Assembly (NCBI GenBank): GCA_021298195.1
Contig: JAJTEQ010000002.1
Coordinates: 1 to 64,000, forward strand
Reading direction: 5' to 3'
DNA length: 64,000 bases
Source: Ilumatobacteraceae bacterium
GTDB taxonomy: Bacteria; Actinomycetota; Acidimicrobiia; Acidimicrobiales; Ilumatobacteraceae
Part shown: positions 33,484 to 40,958 of the stretch, piece after piece
Layout: each line of letters begins with the position of its first letter
Position numbering within the stretch: position 1 is the stretch's first letter
Notes under the pieces: model-generated
What the model saw: only the letters and a program-made list of their open reading frames with translations
The model's database searches: none
What the model was told of the DNA's origin: nothing
Translations under genes and position numbers: made by a program

Positions 33484-33500
33484 ACGGGCGTTCGTGCCCT

Positions 33501-33506
33501 TAGCCT
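33501..33506 (+). promoter_or_regulatory. Candidate -10 element of glyS
   Basis: TAGCCT ends 8 bases before ATG 33515. It supports this start over the upstream GTG at 33494, which lies ahead of it. Confidence 0.45.
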
Positions 33507-33514
33507 TCACCGTC

Positions 33515-34825
33515 ATGCCGGCCGCGGACCTCGAACAGATCGTCAACTTGTGCAAGCGGCGGGGGTTCGTCTACCCGTCGGCCGAGATCTACGGCGGCTT
33601 CCGCAGCTCCTACGACTACGGTCCGCTCGGGTCCTTGATGTTGCGCAACGTGCGTGAGTCGTGGGTTCGCACGATGGTTCAGAAGCGTGACGACGTGGTG
33701 TTGATCGACGCGGCCATTCTCGGCCCGCCGCAAGTGTTCGAGGCCAGTGGTCACCTGGCGAACTTCAGCGACCCCTTGGTCGACTGCAAGAAGTGCAAGC
33801 AGCGTTTTCGTGAGGATCACCTCGAGAACCCCGCGGTCTGCCCGGGTTGCGGTTCGGAGGGAACCCTCACCGAGGCCCGAGCGTTCAACCTGATGTTCAA
33901 GACGTTCGCCGGCCCGGTGGAAGGGTCCGGCGCCGAGGTCTACTTGCGGCCGGAAACGGCCCAGGGCATGTTCGTCAACTTCACGAACGTCTTGCAGACC
34001 AGCCGCAAGAAGCCGCCGTTCGGAATCGCCCAGGTCGGCAAGAGCTTCCGAAACGAGATCACTCCGGGCAACTTCATCTTCCGTACCCGCGAATTCGAAC
34101 AGATGGAGCTGGAGTTCTTCGTCCCGCCGGCCGAGGGTCCGAAGTGGTACGAATATTGGTGCAACGCGCGCATGCAGTGGTACGTGGATCTCGGCATCCC
34201 GGCGGACATGCTCCGCTTGCGCGCACACGACGCCGACGAGTTGTCCCACTATTCGGCCGGTACCGCCGACGTCGAGTTCGCCTATCCGTGGGGATGGGGA
34301 GAGCTGGAAGGCATCGCGCAACGCACGAATTTCGACCTGAACCAGCACGCGACGCACTCGGGTCAGAAGCTCGATTACTTCGATCAGTCGACCAACGAAC
34401 GCTACGTGCCCTTCGTGATCGAACCGGCCGCGGGCGTGAATCGTGCGATGGCCGCGTTCCTGCTGGCCGCGTACGAGGAGCAGCAGGTGGGCGACGAGGT
34501 GCGAACCGTCCTGCATCTGCATCCCCGCCTGGCTCCGTACAAGGTCGCCGTGCTTCCCCTCAGCAAGAAAGACACGCTCACCCCGCTGGCGCGTTCGATC
34601 TTCGAGTCGCTTGGCGAGCGTTACATGGTGGATTACGACGACACTCAGTCGATCGGCAAGCGCTATCGCCGGCAGGACGAGATCGGGACGCCGCTGTGCG
34701 TGACCGTGGACTTCGACTCGCTCGAGGACGGAGCCGTCACGATTCGCGAGCGCGACTCGATGGAGCAGGTCCGCATCCCGATCGCCGATCTCGAAAGCGA
34801 AATCCGGTCGCGCCTGGGCTTCTGA
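33515..34825 (+). CDS. glyS: Glycyl-tRNA synthetase (alpha2 type)
   Basis: Length 436 aa. Class II synthetase: ADLEQIVNLCKRRGFVYPSAEIYGG at its start matches GlyRS closely (shown in pieces here: LCKRRGFVYP, AEIYGGFRSSYDYGP). A zinc ribbon is present (CKKCKQRF and CPGCGSEG). Motif 2 is FRNEITPGNFIFRTREF, then motif 3 includes GVNRAMAAFLL. The C-terminal anticodon-binding domain follows. It attaches glycine to tRNA-Gly. The start at ATG 33515 gives the expected N-terminus; the alternative GTG 33494 adds seven residues. Confidence 0.95.
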   Translation: MPAADLEQIVNLCKRRGFVYPSAEIYGGFRSSYDYGPLGSLMLRNVRESWVRTMVQKRDDVVLIDAAILGPPQVFEASGHLANFSDPLVDCKKCKQRFREDHLENPAVCPGCGSEGTLTEARAFNLMFKTFAGPVEGSGAEVYLRPETAQGMFVNFTNVLQTSRKKPPFGIAQVGKSFRNEITPGNFIFRTREFEQMELEFFVPPAEGPKWYEYWCNARMQWYVDLGIPADMLRLRAHDADELSHYSAGTADVEFAYPWGWGELEGIAQRTNFDLNQHATHSGQKLDYFDQSTNERYVPFVIEPAAGVNRAMAAFLLAAYEEQQVGDEVRTVLHLHPRLAPYKVAVLPLSKKDTLTPLARSIFESLGERYMVDYDDTQSIGKRYRRQDEIGTPLCVTVDFDSLEDGAVTIRERDSMEQVRIPIADLESEIRSRLGF

Positions 34826-34826
34826 C

Positions 34827-34841
34827 CCTCGGGGTCCGAGG
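34827..34841. other. Short hairpin after glyS
   Basis: CCTCGG-GGT-CCGAGG directly follows the glyS stop. It has no T-run, so it is at best a weak terminator. TACTCT just beyond (34844-34849) may be the -10 of the next gene. Confidence 0.3.
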
Positions 34842-34891
34842 TCTACTCTGTGAGGTAGGGCTCGTCGTCGAGTCGTCACTCAGGAGGGAAC

Positions 34892-35197
34892 ATGTCCAAG
34901 GTCGCCGTCATCGCCAAAATCTCCGCCCAGGAAGGAAAGCGCGCGGACCTCGCCCGCGCCCTGCAAGCGGCGCTCGACACCGCGCAGGGTGAGCCGGGCA
35001 CCGAGGCCTACATCCTTCTCGAGGACGCGTCGGACGCGAACCTGTTGTGGATGTACGAGATGTACACGAACCAGGACGCGTTGACGGTTCACATGGGTTC
35101 CGACGCATTCAAGGCGCTCGGACCGGCGATCATGCCGTTCCTGGCCGGTCGCCCCGAACTGATCTTCGTGACCCCCATTGGTGGCAAGGGCGCCTGA
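34892..35197 (+). CDS. Antibiotic-biosynthesis-monooxygenase (ABM) domain protein
   Basis: Length 101 aa, a single ferredoxin-like ABM domain: VAVIAKISAQEGKRADLARAL, EPGTEAYILLEDASD, LWMYEMYTNQDALTVHM, then LAGRPELIFVTPIGG. YgiN-type quinol monooxygenases and heme-degrading enzymes share this fold; the activity here is unknown. The ribosome site AGGAGGGAAC directly before ATG is one of the strongest in the window, which suggests high expression. trpC follows after 2 bp, so it leads the trp transcript. Confidence 0.8.
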   Translation: MSKVAVIAKISAQEGKRADLARALQAALDTAQGEPGTEAYILLEDASDANLLWMYEMYTNQDALTVHMGSDAFKALGPAIMPFLAGRPELIFVTPIGGKGA

Positions 35198-35199
35198 TC

Positions 35200-35991
35200 T
35201 TGTCCCCGCCGGCGACGTACCTCGATCGCATTCTCGATTGGCATCGTCGTCGGGCCTCCGACGATCAGCGTCGTCGCGACGACCTCGAGGCGCGATGTCT
35301 GACCATGTCGCCCCCTCGGGGATTTCGTTCGCGCCTGGCCTCGGATTCGCGCGACGGTTTGAGCGTCATCACCGAGATCAAACGACGCTCTCCGTCCAAA
35401 GGTGATCTCAATGCCGACCTCGACCCGGCCGAGATGGCCGAGAACTATCGACAGGGGGGAGCGAGTTGCCTGTCGGTCCTGACGGACGAGGAATTCTTCG
35501 GGGGTTCGATACAGGACCTGCAGATCGCGTCGGCCGCCAGCGGGTTGCCGGTCCTGCGCAAGGATTTCACGGTGAGTGCATTGGACGTGCTCGACGCTCG
35601 TTTGATGGGCGCCGACTGCGTTCTGTTGATCGCGGCGGCGTTGTCCGACCGTGAGTTGGCCGAGTTCCACGGGTTGGCGCGCGCCGTGGGTTTGGACGCG
35701 TTGGTCGAGATCCACGACGAGGCCGAGTTGGAACGCGCCGTGGGCGTCGGAGCCGATCTGATCGGGGTGAACCAACGCGACCTGGTCACGTTTCGTGTCG
35801 ATCACGAGCGGGCCCTGCGGATGGGATCGGTCATGCCCGATTCGGTCGTGCGGGTGGCCGAGAGCGGAGTACGGGACGCCGCCGACGCTCGTTCGTTGCG
35901 TGACGCCGGCTACCAGGCGGTTCTGGTGGGTGAGAGCATCGTCACCGCGTCCGACCCCCGGGCCGCCGTTCGCGAGTTGCGCACGGTCTGA
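35200..35991 (+). CDS. trpC: Indole-3-glycerol phosphate synthase
   Basis: Length 263 aa from a TTG, the only start in frame before the family N-terminus (ATYLDRILDWHRRR). Active-site segments: EIKRRSPSKGDL (catalytic Glu and Lys), SCLSVLTDEEFFGGS, LRKDFTV, VNQRDL and VAESGV. A TIM barrel that closes the indole ring from CdRP in tryptophan synthesis. It starts 2 bp after the ABM gene. No Trp-codon attenuator peptide was found upstream. Confidence 0.93.
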   Translation: MSPPATYLDRILDWHRRRASDDQRRRDDLEARCLTMSPPRGFRSRLASDSRDGLSVITEIKRRSPSKGDLNADLDPAEMAENYRQGGASCLSVLTDEEFFGGSIQDLQIASAASGLPVLRKDFTVSALDVLDARLMGADCVLLIAAALSDRELAEFHGLARAVGLDALVEIHDEAELERAVGVGADLIGVNQRDLVTFRVDHERALRMGSVMPDSVVRVAESGVRDAADARSLRDAGYQAVLVGESIVTASDPRAAVRELRTV

Positions 35992-36032
35992 CGGGCGGTC
36001 ACGACATCCACTGACGTCGTCGAGGAGCGGTA

Positions 36033-36038
36033 TACCCT
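36033..36038 (+). promoter_or_regulatory. -10 element of trpF
   Basis: TACCCT ends 6 bases before ATG 36045, giving trpF its own leaderless start within the trp region. Confidence 0.5.
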
Positions 36039-36044
36039 CGGGAC

Positions 36045-36698
36045 ATGTTCGTGAAGATCTGCGGCATCACGTCCGAGGACGATGCACTGCTCGCCGTGGC
36101 CATGGGAGCCGACGCCGTCGGGTTCATCTTCGCACCGTCACCGCGCCAGGTGTCGCCGCAGGTCGTCTACGACATCACCCGTCGGTTGCCGCCCGAGATC
36201 CTGACCGTCGGCGTGTTCAAGGACGAGCTGTCGGACCGCATCTTCGACGTCGTCAGTCGTTCGGGAGTGAAGGCGGTTCAGTTGCACGGTCAGGAACCGG
36301 CCAGCACCGTGGCGGCCGTCTCGGAGACCGTGCGCTGGGTGATCAAGTCGGTGGTGGCCGGTAGCCGTGAAGCGCGAATCGCGAACCAGTTCGGAACCGA
36401 TCTGGTCTTGGTGGACGCACCAGAGCCGGGCTCGGGTCGGGTCTTCGACTGGTCGTTGGTGGATCAGGTGCCGTCCGGCATCCGATTGATCCTGGCCGGT
36501 GGTCTGACCCCGGAGAACGTGGCGTCGGCGGTGGAGTACGTGAACCCCTGGGGGGTGGACGTGTCGTCCGGCGTCGAGTCGGCTCCGGGACGCAAGGACC
36601 CGTTGAAGGTGAAGCGATTCATCGAGAACGCCCGGGCCGCGGCCCCCGCCGAGTTCGAGGGGGGCGACGACTTCCCGTACGACTGGGCGGACGAATAA
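36045..36698 (+). CDS. trpF: Phosphoribosylanthranilate isomerase
   Basis: Length 217 aa, TIM barrel. The N-terminal VKICGIT holds the catalytic Cys; the catalytic Asp is in LVLVDAPE; phosphate binding is by LILAGGLTPENV and GVDVSSGVE. It isomerises PRA to CdRP. A dedicated TrpF is notable: many Actinobacteria (Streptomyces, Mycobacterium) lack trpF and use the dual HisA/TrpF enzyme PriA. The acidic tail FEGGDDFPYDWADE is an extension. Confidence 0.93.
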   Translation: MFVKICGITSEDDALLAVAMGADAVGFIFAPSPRQVSPQVVYDITRRLPPEILTVGVFKDELSDRIFDVVSRSGVKAVQLHGQEPASTVAAVSETVRWVIKSVVAGSREARIANQFGTDLVLVDAPEPGSGRVFDWSLVDQVPSGIRLILAGGLTPENVASAVEYVNPWGVDVSSGVESAPGRKDPLKVKRFIENARAAAPAEFEGGDDFPYDWADE

Positions 36699-36757
36699 CA
36701 CACCCCGACGCCGATAACGACTGTGTCGTTCTGGCGCGGGAGTGCGAACATGGGATC

Positions 36758-36774
36758 GTGCGCACCGGGCGCAC
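36758..36774 (+). other. Small perfect hairpin in the trpF-trpB gap
   Basis: GTGCGC-ACCGG-GCGCAC lies 20 bp before the trpB ATG. It is too short for a terminator and has no T-run; it may simply be a structured leader. Confidence 0.3.
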
Positions 36775-36794
36775 TGCTGGTCCGCGGAGATCCC

Positions 36795-37964
36795 ATGAAC
36801 CCCACACCCTCCATCATGTCGCAGCCCTCGTCGTCGGGTCGCTTCGGTGAATTCGGTGGGCGATTCGTTCCCGAAACGCTCGTCCCGGCCTGTCAGGAAC
36901 TCGAAGCGGCCTTCACGGAGGCGTGGGCCGATCCGATCTTCCGAACGGAATTGGACTCCATCCTCAAGGAGTACGCCGGACGTCCGTCGATCCTGACCGA
37001 GTGCCATCAGCTCGGTGCACGACTCGGAATTCGTCTCCTGTTGAAACGCGAGGACCTGAACCACACCGGTTCACACAAGATCAACAACGTTCTCGGTCAG
37101 ACCCTGCTGGCCAAGCGCATGGGCAAGAAGCGCATCGTCGCCGAGACGGGTGCCGGCCAGCACGGGGTGGCATCGGCGACCGCGGCGGCACTGATGGGTT
37201 TGGAATGCAAGGTCTACATGGGGGCCGTCGACGTGGAGCGTCAGGCCCTGAACGTGTTTCGCATGAAGTTGTTGGGCGCCGACGTCGAGGCGGTCCACTC
37301 GGGAAGTCGCACCCTCAAGGACGCCGTGAACGAGGCGATGCGCGACTGGGTGGCGTCGGTCGAGAGCACCCATTACTGCCTCGGTTCGGTGATGGGCCCC
37401 CATCCGTATCCGTGGATGGTTCGTGAGTTCCATCGTGTCATCGGAAACGAGGCGTACGCCCAATGCCAGGAACGAATCGGGGACGTTCCCGACGTCGTGG
37501 TCGCGTGCGTCGGCGGCGGATCCAATGCCATCGGGATCTTCTCCGGTTTCGTGGACACCCGAGCGCGCTTGATCGGGGTCGAGCCCGCCGGTGGTGCCGC
37601 CGTCGGGCGCGGCCAACCCGGTGTCGTTCACGGCATGCGCAGTTATCTGATGCAGGACGAGTACGGACAGGTGTTGGAGGCGCATTCGGTGTCGGCCGGC
37701 CTCGACTATCCCGGCGTCGGACCGGAGCATTCGTATCTGGCGTCGATCGGTCGTGCCGAGTATCCGACCGTGACCGATGCCGAGGTGATCGAGGCTTTTC
37801 AGTTGATGGCCCGCACCGAGGGCATCATTCCGGCGTTGGAATGCGCGCATGCGGTCGCCTGGATCTCGCGAGAGGCGCCGAAGATGCAGGGTCAGACGAT
37901 CCTGATGAATCTGTCCGGACGGGGCGACAAGGACGTCGGACAAATGATGGAGATCCTGGGCTGA
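36795..37964 (+). CDS. trpB: Tryptophan synthase beta chain
   Basis: Length 389 aa. PLP-dependent: [15 protein letters not shown] at the N-terminus, catalytic Lys in [10 protein letters not shown] (about residue 89), AETGAGQHG, and the phosphate loop [10 protein letters not shown]. It condenses indole and serine. The ATG at 36795 has GGAGA 5 bases upstream. A GTG at 36723 is in frame, but the extra residues are unlike TrpB. The stop overlaps the trpA start by one base (TGATG). Confidence 0.96.
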   Translation: MNPTPSIMSQPSSSGRFGEFGGRFVPETLVPACQELEAAFTEAWADPIFRTELDSILKEYAGRPSILTECHQLGARLGIRLLLKREDLNHTGSHKINNVLGQTLLAKRMGKKRIVAETGAGQHGVASATAAALMGLECKVYMGAVDVERQALNVFRMKLLGADVEAVHSGSRTLKDAVNEAMRDWVASVESTHYCLGSVMGPHPYPWMVREFHRVIGNEAYAQCQERIGDVPDVVVACVGGGSNAIGIFSGFVDTRARLIGVEPAGGAAVGRGQPGVVHGMRSYLMQDEYGQVLEAHSVSAGLDYPGVGPEHSYLASIGRAEYPTVTDAEVIEAFQLMARTEGIIPALECAHAVAWISREAPKMQGQTILMNLSGRGDKDVGQMMEILG

Positions 37965-38746
37965 TGCCGGGTCTCGATCGATTGGAGACTCGTCTGCGGG
38001 CGTCCCGTGACGCCGGGCGGAAGTTGCTCGTTCCGTATCTGACCGGAGGGTTGCCGGGCTGGACCGATGGCGTGCGGGCCGCGGCGGCCAACGGCGCCGA
38101 CGTCATCGAGATCGGGTTGCCCTTCTCGGATCCGGTGATGGACGGACCGGTCATTCAGGAGGCGTCACAACGGGCGCTCGACGCGGGCGCGACACCGGTG
38201 ACGATTCTGGAGGAGGTGCGTTCATTGGACGTGGATGTGCCGTTGGTGGTGATGTGCTACTACAACACGATCCATCACCCCGGACATCAGCGTTTCGCCG
38301 CGATGTTGGCCTCGGCCGGAATCTGGGGGGCGATCGTCCCGGATCTTCCGCTCGAAGAGTCCGGTCCGTGGTGCGCCGCTGCCGATGATGCCGGTCTGTC
38401 GACGATCATGCTCGCTGCGCCCACCGCCCCCGACGACCGGCTCCCGCTCGTGTGCGCGCGTGCTCGTGGCTTCGTGTATTCGGTCGGACTGTTGGGCGTC
38501 ACCGGCGAGCGCACCAGCTTGGCGGCCACGGCCACCGCGCTGGCCCGACGCTTGAAAGCCGTCACCGACGTTCCGGTGATCGTCGGCGTGGGGGTGTCCA
38601 ACGCCGAACAAGCCGTCGAGGCCTGTCGCGTGGCGGACGGTGTCGTGCAAGGGGCGTCGGTGGTTCGGCGTTTCATGGCGGACGGGGCCGACGGGGTCGG
38701 GGAGTACGTGGCCGAGGTGCGCCAGGCCCTCGATCGGGGTATTTGA
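37964..38746 (+). CDS. trpA: Tryptophan synthase alpha chain
   Basis: Length 260 aa. LVPYLTGGLPG, then IEIGLPFSDPVMDGP (catalytic Glu and the conserved Asp region), VMCYYNTIHHPG, VPDLPLEES, YSVGLLGVTG and VGVGVSNAEQ. It cleaves indole-3-glycerol phosphate and channels indole to TrpB. One-base overlap with trpB couples translation. No terminator is visible after it. Confidence 0.95.
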   Translation: MPGLDRLETRLRASRDAGRKLLVPYLTGGLPGWTDGVRAAAANGADVIEIGLPFSDPVMDGPVIQEASQRALDAGATPVTILEEVRSLDVDVPLVVMCYYNTIHHPGHQRFAAMLASAGIWGAIVPDLPLEESGPWCAAADDAGLSTIMLAAPTAPDDRLPLVCARARGFVYSVGLLGVTGERTSLAATATALARRLKAVTDVPVIVGVGVSNAEQAVEACRVADGVVQGASVVRRFMADGADGVGEYVAEVRQALDRGI

Positions 38747-38868
38747 CCAGCGTGTGACATTCGTCCTCTTTGACGAGATCTTTAGTGCTAAATCGAGCGG
38801 GAGTCCCACGAATCGGGGAGACTGTCGGTGACCCGCTCGGGTCGATCACCCCCTAAGGAGAACACATC

Positions 38869-39432
38869 ATGCGCAAGACCATTGGAATCGCCGTGGCCGC
38901 GGCCGCTCTGTTGGTGGCTTGTGGAAGCGACGACAACGACGCCGCCACCACCGAGGCCCCCACGACCGAGGCTCCCATGAGCACCGAGGCACCGGCCGAA
39001 GAGGCGGGCGACATCGTCGCCATTGCCTCGGGCAACGAAGACTTCTCGACCTTGGTGGCCGCCGTGTCGGCCGCTGGTCTGGTCGAGACCCTGCAAGGCG
39101 AGGGCCCCTTCACGGTCTTCGCCCCGACGAACGACGCCTTCGCGGCTCTGCCCGCCGGCTTGGTGGACAAGTTGCTGTTGCCGGAGAACAAGGATCTTCT
39201 CGTGCAGATCCTGACCTACCACGTGGTGTCGGGTGCCGTCATGGCCGCTGACGTCATGGCCGGTGACGTCGCGTCGGTCGAGGGCAGCAACATCGCCGTC
39301 ACCACCAACGACGGTGGCGTTCAGGTGAACGGTGCCGCGGTGACCACCGCCGACATCGTGGCGAGCAACGGCGTGATCCACGTGATCGACGCCGTGATCC
39401 TGCCCCCGGGCGTGGACGTGTCCGCTCTCTGA
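38869..39432 (+). CDS. FAS1 (fasciclin) domain lipoprotein
   Basis: Length 187 aa. Signal peptide [18 protein letters not shown] with a clear lipobox (LVAC, Cys 18). A low-complexity Thr/Glu/Ala/Pro linker (residues 24-48) leads to one fasciclin domain: [33 protein letters not shown] (H1 region), [12 protein letters not shown] and [13 protein letters not shown] (H2). Surface-anchored FAS1 proteins act in adhesion or as MPB70-like secreted antigens. An excellent ribosome site (AAGGAG, 8 bases before ATG) and the strong terminator behind it indicate a well-expressed single-gene unit. Confidence 0.92.
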   Translation: MRKTIGIAVAAAALLVACGSDDNDAATTEAPTTEAPMSTEAPAEEAGDIVAIASGNEDFSTLVAAVSAAGLVETLQGEGPFTVFAPTNDAFAALPAGLVDKLLLPENKDLLVQILTYHVVSGAVMAADVMAGDVASVEGSNIAVTTNDGGVQVNGAAVTTADIVASNGVIHVIDAVILPPGVDVSAL

Positions 39433-39452
39433 GTCGACCTCATCCCAGTCGA

Positions 39453-39479
39453 GAGGCGGGCCTTCGGGCCCGCCTCTTT
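39453..39479 (+). terminator. Rho-independent terminator after the FAS1 gene
   Basis: GAGGCGGGCC-TTCG-GGCCCGCCTC forms a perfect 10-bp stem with a TTCG loop, followed by TTT. It lies 20 bp after the stop at 39432 and is the clearest terminator in the window. Confidence 0.9.
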
Positions 39480-39541
39480 GCGTTGGCGGGCGAGTGGGCG
39501 CGATACGTGGAGTCGTCTGTCCGTCGGGGAGAATGAGGGAC

Positions 39542-39844
39542 GTGGACTGCGAACTGTGTGAAGAGGCGCGGCTGACGGAGTGGTTCTACGAGGACGACAT
39601 CTGTTGGATCGCCGAATGCGAGGTGTGTTGCGTGCCGATGGTGGTGTGGCGGTCCCACGACCCGGATCCGAGCGACGACGTCAAGGCGTACCTTCACGAT
39701 CGCCTGGCCGCGGTGGTGGCGGAATTCTTCGAGTACGAGCACTACGTGGACGACAACATGCGTCAGATTCCCGAGCATTACCACGCTCATGCGCGTTCAC
39801 GCTCGGGTTGGTTCGGTCGACCGGTTCCTCGGAAGGCCCGGTGA
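39542..39844 (+). CDS. HIT-like small protein
   Basis: Length 100 aa. It begins with CELCEEARLTEWFYEDD, has a second Cys cluster ECEVCCVPMVVW, and ends with IPEHYHAHARS. The last stretch fits the histidine-triad pattern H-x-H-x-H, and the N-terminal CxxC resembles the zinc-binding start of many HIT nucleotide hydrolases, but the protein is shorter than usual and lacks other HIT segments. Function is unknown. GTG 39542 has GAGAAT 7 bases upstream and GGGGAG about 10 bases upstream; ATG 39533 is the alternative. Confidence 0.65.
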   Translation: MDCELCEEARLTEWFYEDDICWIAECEVCCVPMVVWRSHDPDPSDDVKAYLHDRLAAVVAEFFEYEHYVDDNMRQIPEHYHAHARSRSGWFGRPVPRKAR

Positions 39845-40072
39845 ACCGGAAACTCAGCTGTTGATCAGCAAGGGCGGCGGATCGGACGACCGTTCATGAT
39901 CTCTCCTCGGGTGGCCCCGCGGGTGCGGTGCTCGACTCCGATCAAACCACCATGAGTGGCCGGGTTCTCTGGGTCGTTCGGACCATTTGGGCCCGAATAC
40001 CACGCAAAGTGGTCGGAACGTGACCCAGCGTCCATCGTCTCCACCGCGTTGTCGGGCTCCTAGGGTGGAGCC
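39845..40072. other. Intergenic region without a clear gene
   Basis: 228 bp. On the minus strand a 10-codon frame (ATG at 39897, stop at 39865) follows a strong GAGGAGAG; nothing else supports it. The peroxiredoxin -10 lies at the right end. The rest shows no structure that I can interpret. Confidence 0.3.
40061..40066 (+). promoter_or_regulatory. -10 element of the peroxiredoxin gene
   Basis: TAGGGT ends 6 bases before ATG 40073. Confidence 0.55.
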
Positions 40073-40525
40073 ATGCTCGTGACCGGAGATCGCGCGCCGG
40101 CAATCGGCTTGGTGGATCAGGACGGACGTACGGTACGCCTGTCGTCGTTCGCGGGTCGGCGAGTGCTCGTCTACTTCTATCCCAAGGCCGACACGCCCGG
40201 CTGCACGGAGCAGACGTGCCTTCTCCGCGACCTCAGTCGCAAGATCGGCGACACCGCGATCATCGGAATCAGCCCGGACGGTGTCGACAAGCAGAAGAAG
40301 TTCGCCGACAAGTACAAGGTGAGATTTCCGTTGTTGTGCGACACCGATCACGTGGTGAGCGAGAAGTACGGCGTGTGGCAGCAGAAGAGTCTCTACGGAC
40401 GCACGTTCATGGGGGTCGTGCGCTCCGCCTTCCTGATCGGTCCCACCGGGCGCATCGAGCAGGCGTGGTACAAGATCAGTCCGAAGGACACACCGGTCCG
40501 TCTCGTGGAGGCGCTCGCGTCGTGA
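40073..40525 (+). CDS. bcp: Thioredoxin-dependent peroxiredoxin (Bcp/PrxQ)
   Basis: Length 150 aa. Active-site segment FYPKADTPGCTEQTCLLRD holds the peroxidatic Cys and a resolving Cys five residues later, the PrxQ arrangement. VRSAFLIGPTGRIEQAW is the usual C-terminal strand pair. It reduces peroxides in the cytoplasm using thioredoxin. The stop overlaps the fabZ GTG by 4 bp, so the two are co-translated. Confidence 0.93.
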   Translation: MLVTGDRAPAIGLVDQDGRTVRLSSFAGRRVLVYFYPKADTPGCTEQTCLLRDLSRKIGDTAIIGISPDGVDKQKKFADKYKVRFPLLCDTDHVVSEKYGVWQQKSLYGRTFMGVVRSAFLIGPTGRIEQAWYKISPKDTPVRLVEALAS

Positions 40526-40947
40526 ACTTTCCGCGTCCCGAGGATCTGCTCCCGCATCGACCACCGTTCCTTTTCGTGGACGAGATTCTCGACCTGGTGC
40601 CCGGCGTCTCGGCACGGGGTCGCTGGAGCGTGACGGGCGACGAATGGTTCTTTCCGGGTCACTTCCCGGGTCGCCCGACGTTGCCGGGTGTCCTGATGTG
40701 CGAAGCGATCGCGCAGATGGGGGCCATCGCGGTCATCGCCGGCGGAGCCGCCGCGGGGCGGTTGCCGCTTTTCGGTGGTTTGGATGCCGCCCGTTTTCGT
40801 CGTCAGGTCGGTCCGGGAGACGATCTGACGCTGGAAGTGACCCTCGGACGCATGTCGGCGCGAGCCGGCAAGGGTTCGGGGCGCGCGCTCATCGGGGACG
40901 CGGTGGCGTGCGAGTGCGACTTGATGTTCGTGTTGGTCGACGCCTGA
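40522..40947 (+). CDS. fabZ: (3R)-Hydroxyacyl-ACP dehydratase, FabZ-like
   Basis: Length 141 aa. LLPHRPPFLFVDEIL at the N-terminus and FFPGHFPGRPTLPGVLMCEAIAQ carry the catalytic His and Glu of FabZ. Hotdog fold. It dehydrates 3-hydroxyacyl-ACP in type II fatty-acid synthesis, fitting the convergent fab operon 11 bp away. It overlaps the peroxiredoxin gene (GTGA). Confidence 0.9.
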   Translation: MNFPRPEDLLPHRPPFLFVDEILDLVPGVSARGRWSVTGDEWFFPGHFPGRPTLPGVLMCEAIAQMGAIAVIAGGAAAGRLPLFGGLDAARFRRQVGPGDDLTLEVTLGRMSARAGKGSGRALIGDAVACECDLMFVLVDA

Positions 40948-40958
40948 GGGTACGAACG

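Noticed and set aside
33482-33493. GAACGGGCGTTC, a second SOS-box-like palindrome at the recO stop
   Set aside because: About one match of this length is expected by chance here, and glyS is not an SOS gene; it lies outside the expected promoter of glyS.
34826-35200. Tryptophan attenuator before trpC
   Set aside because: No short frame with Trp codons and no alternative terminator hairpin were seen before the ABM gene or trpC.
36723-36794. GTG 36723 as the trpB start
   Set aside because: The extra 24 residues are unlike TrpB and there is no TAnnnT at the right distance; ATG 36795 has a ribosome site.
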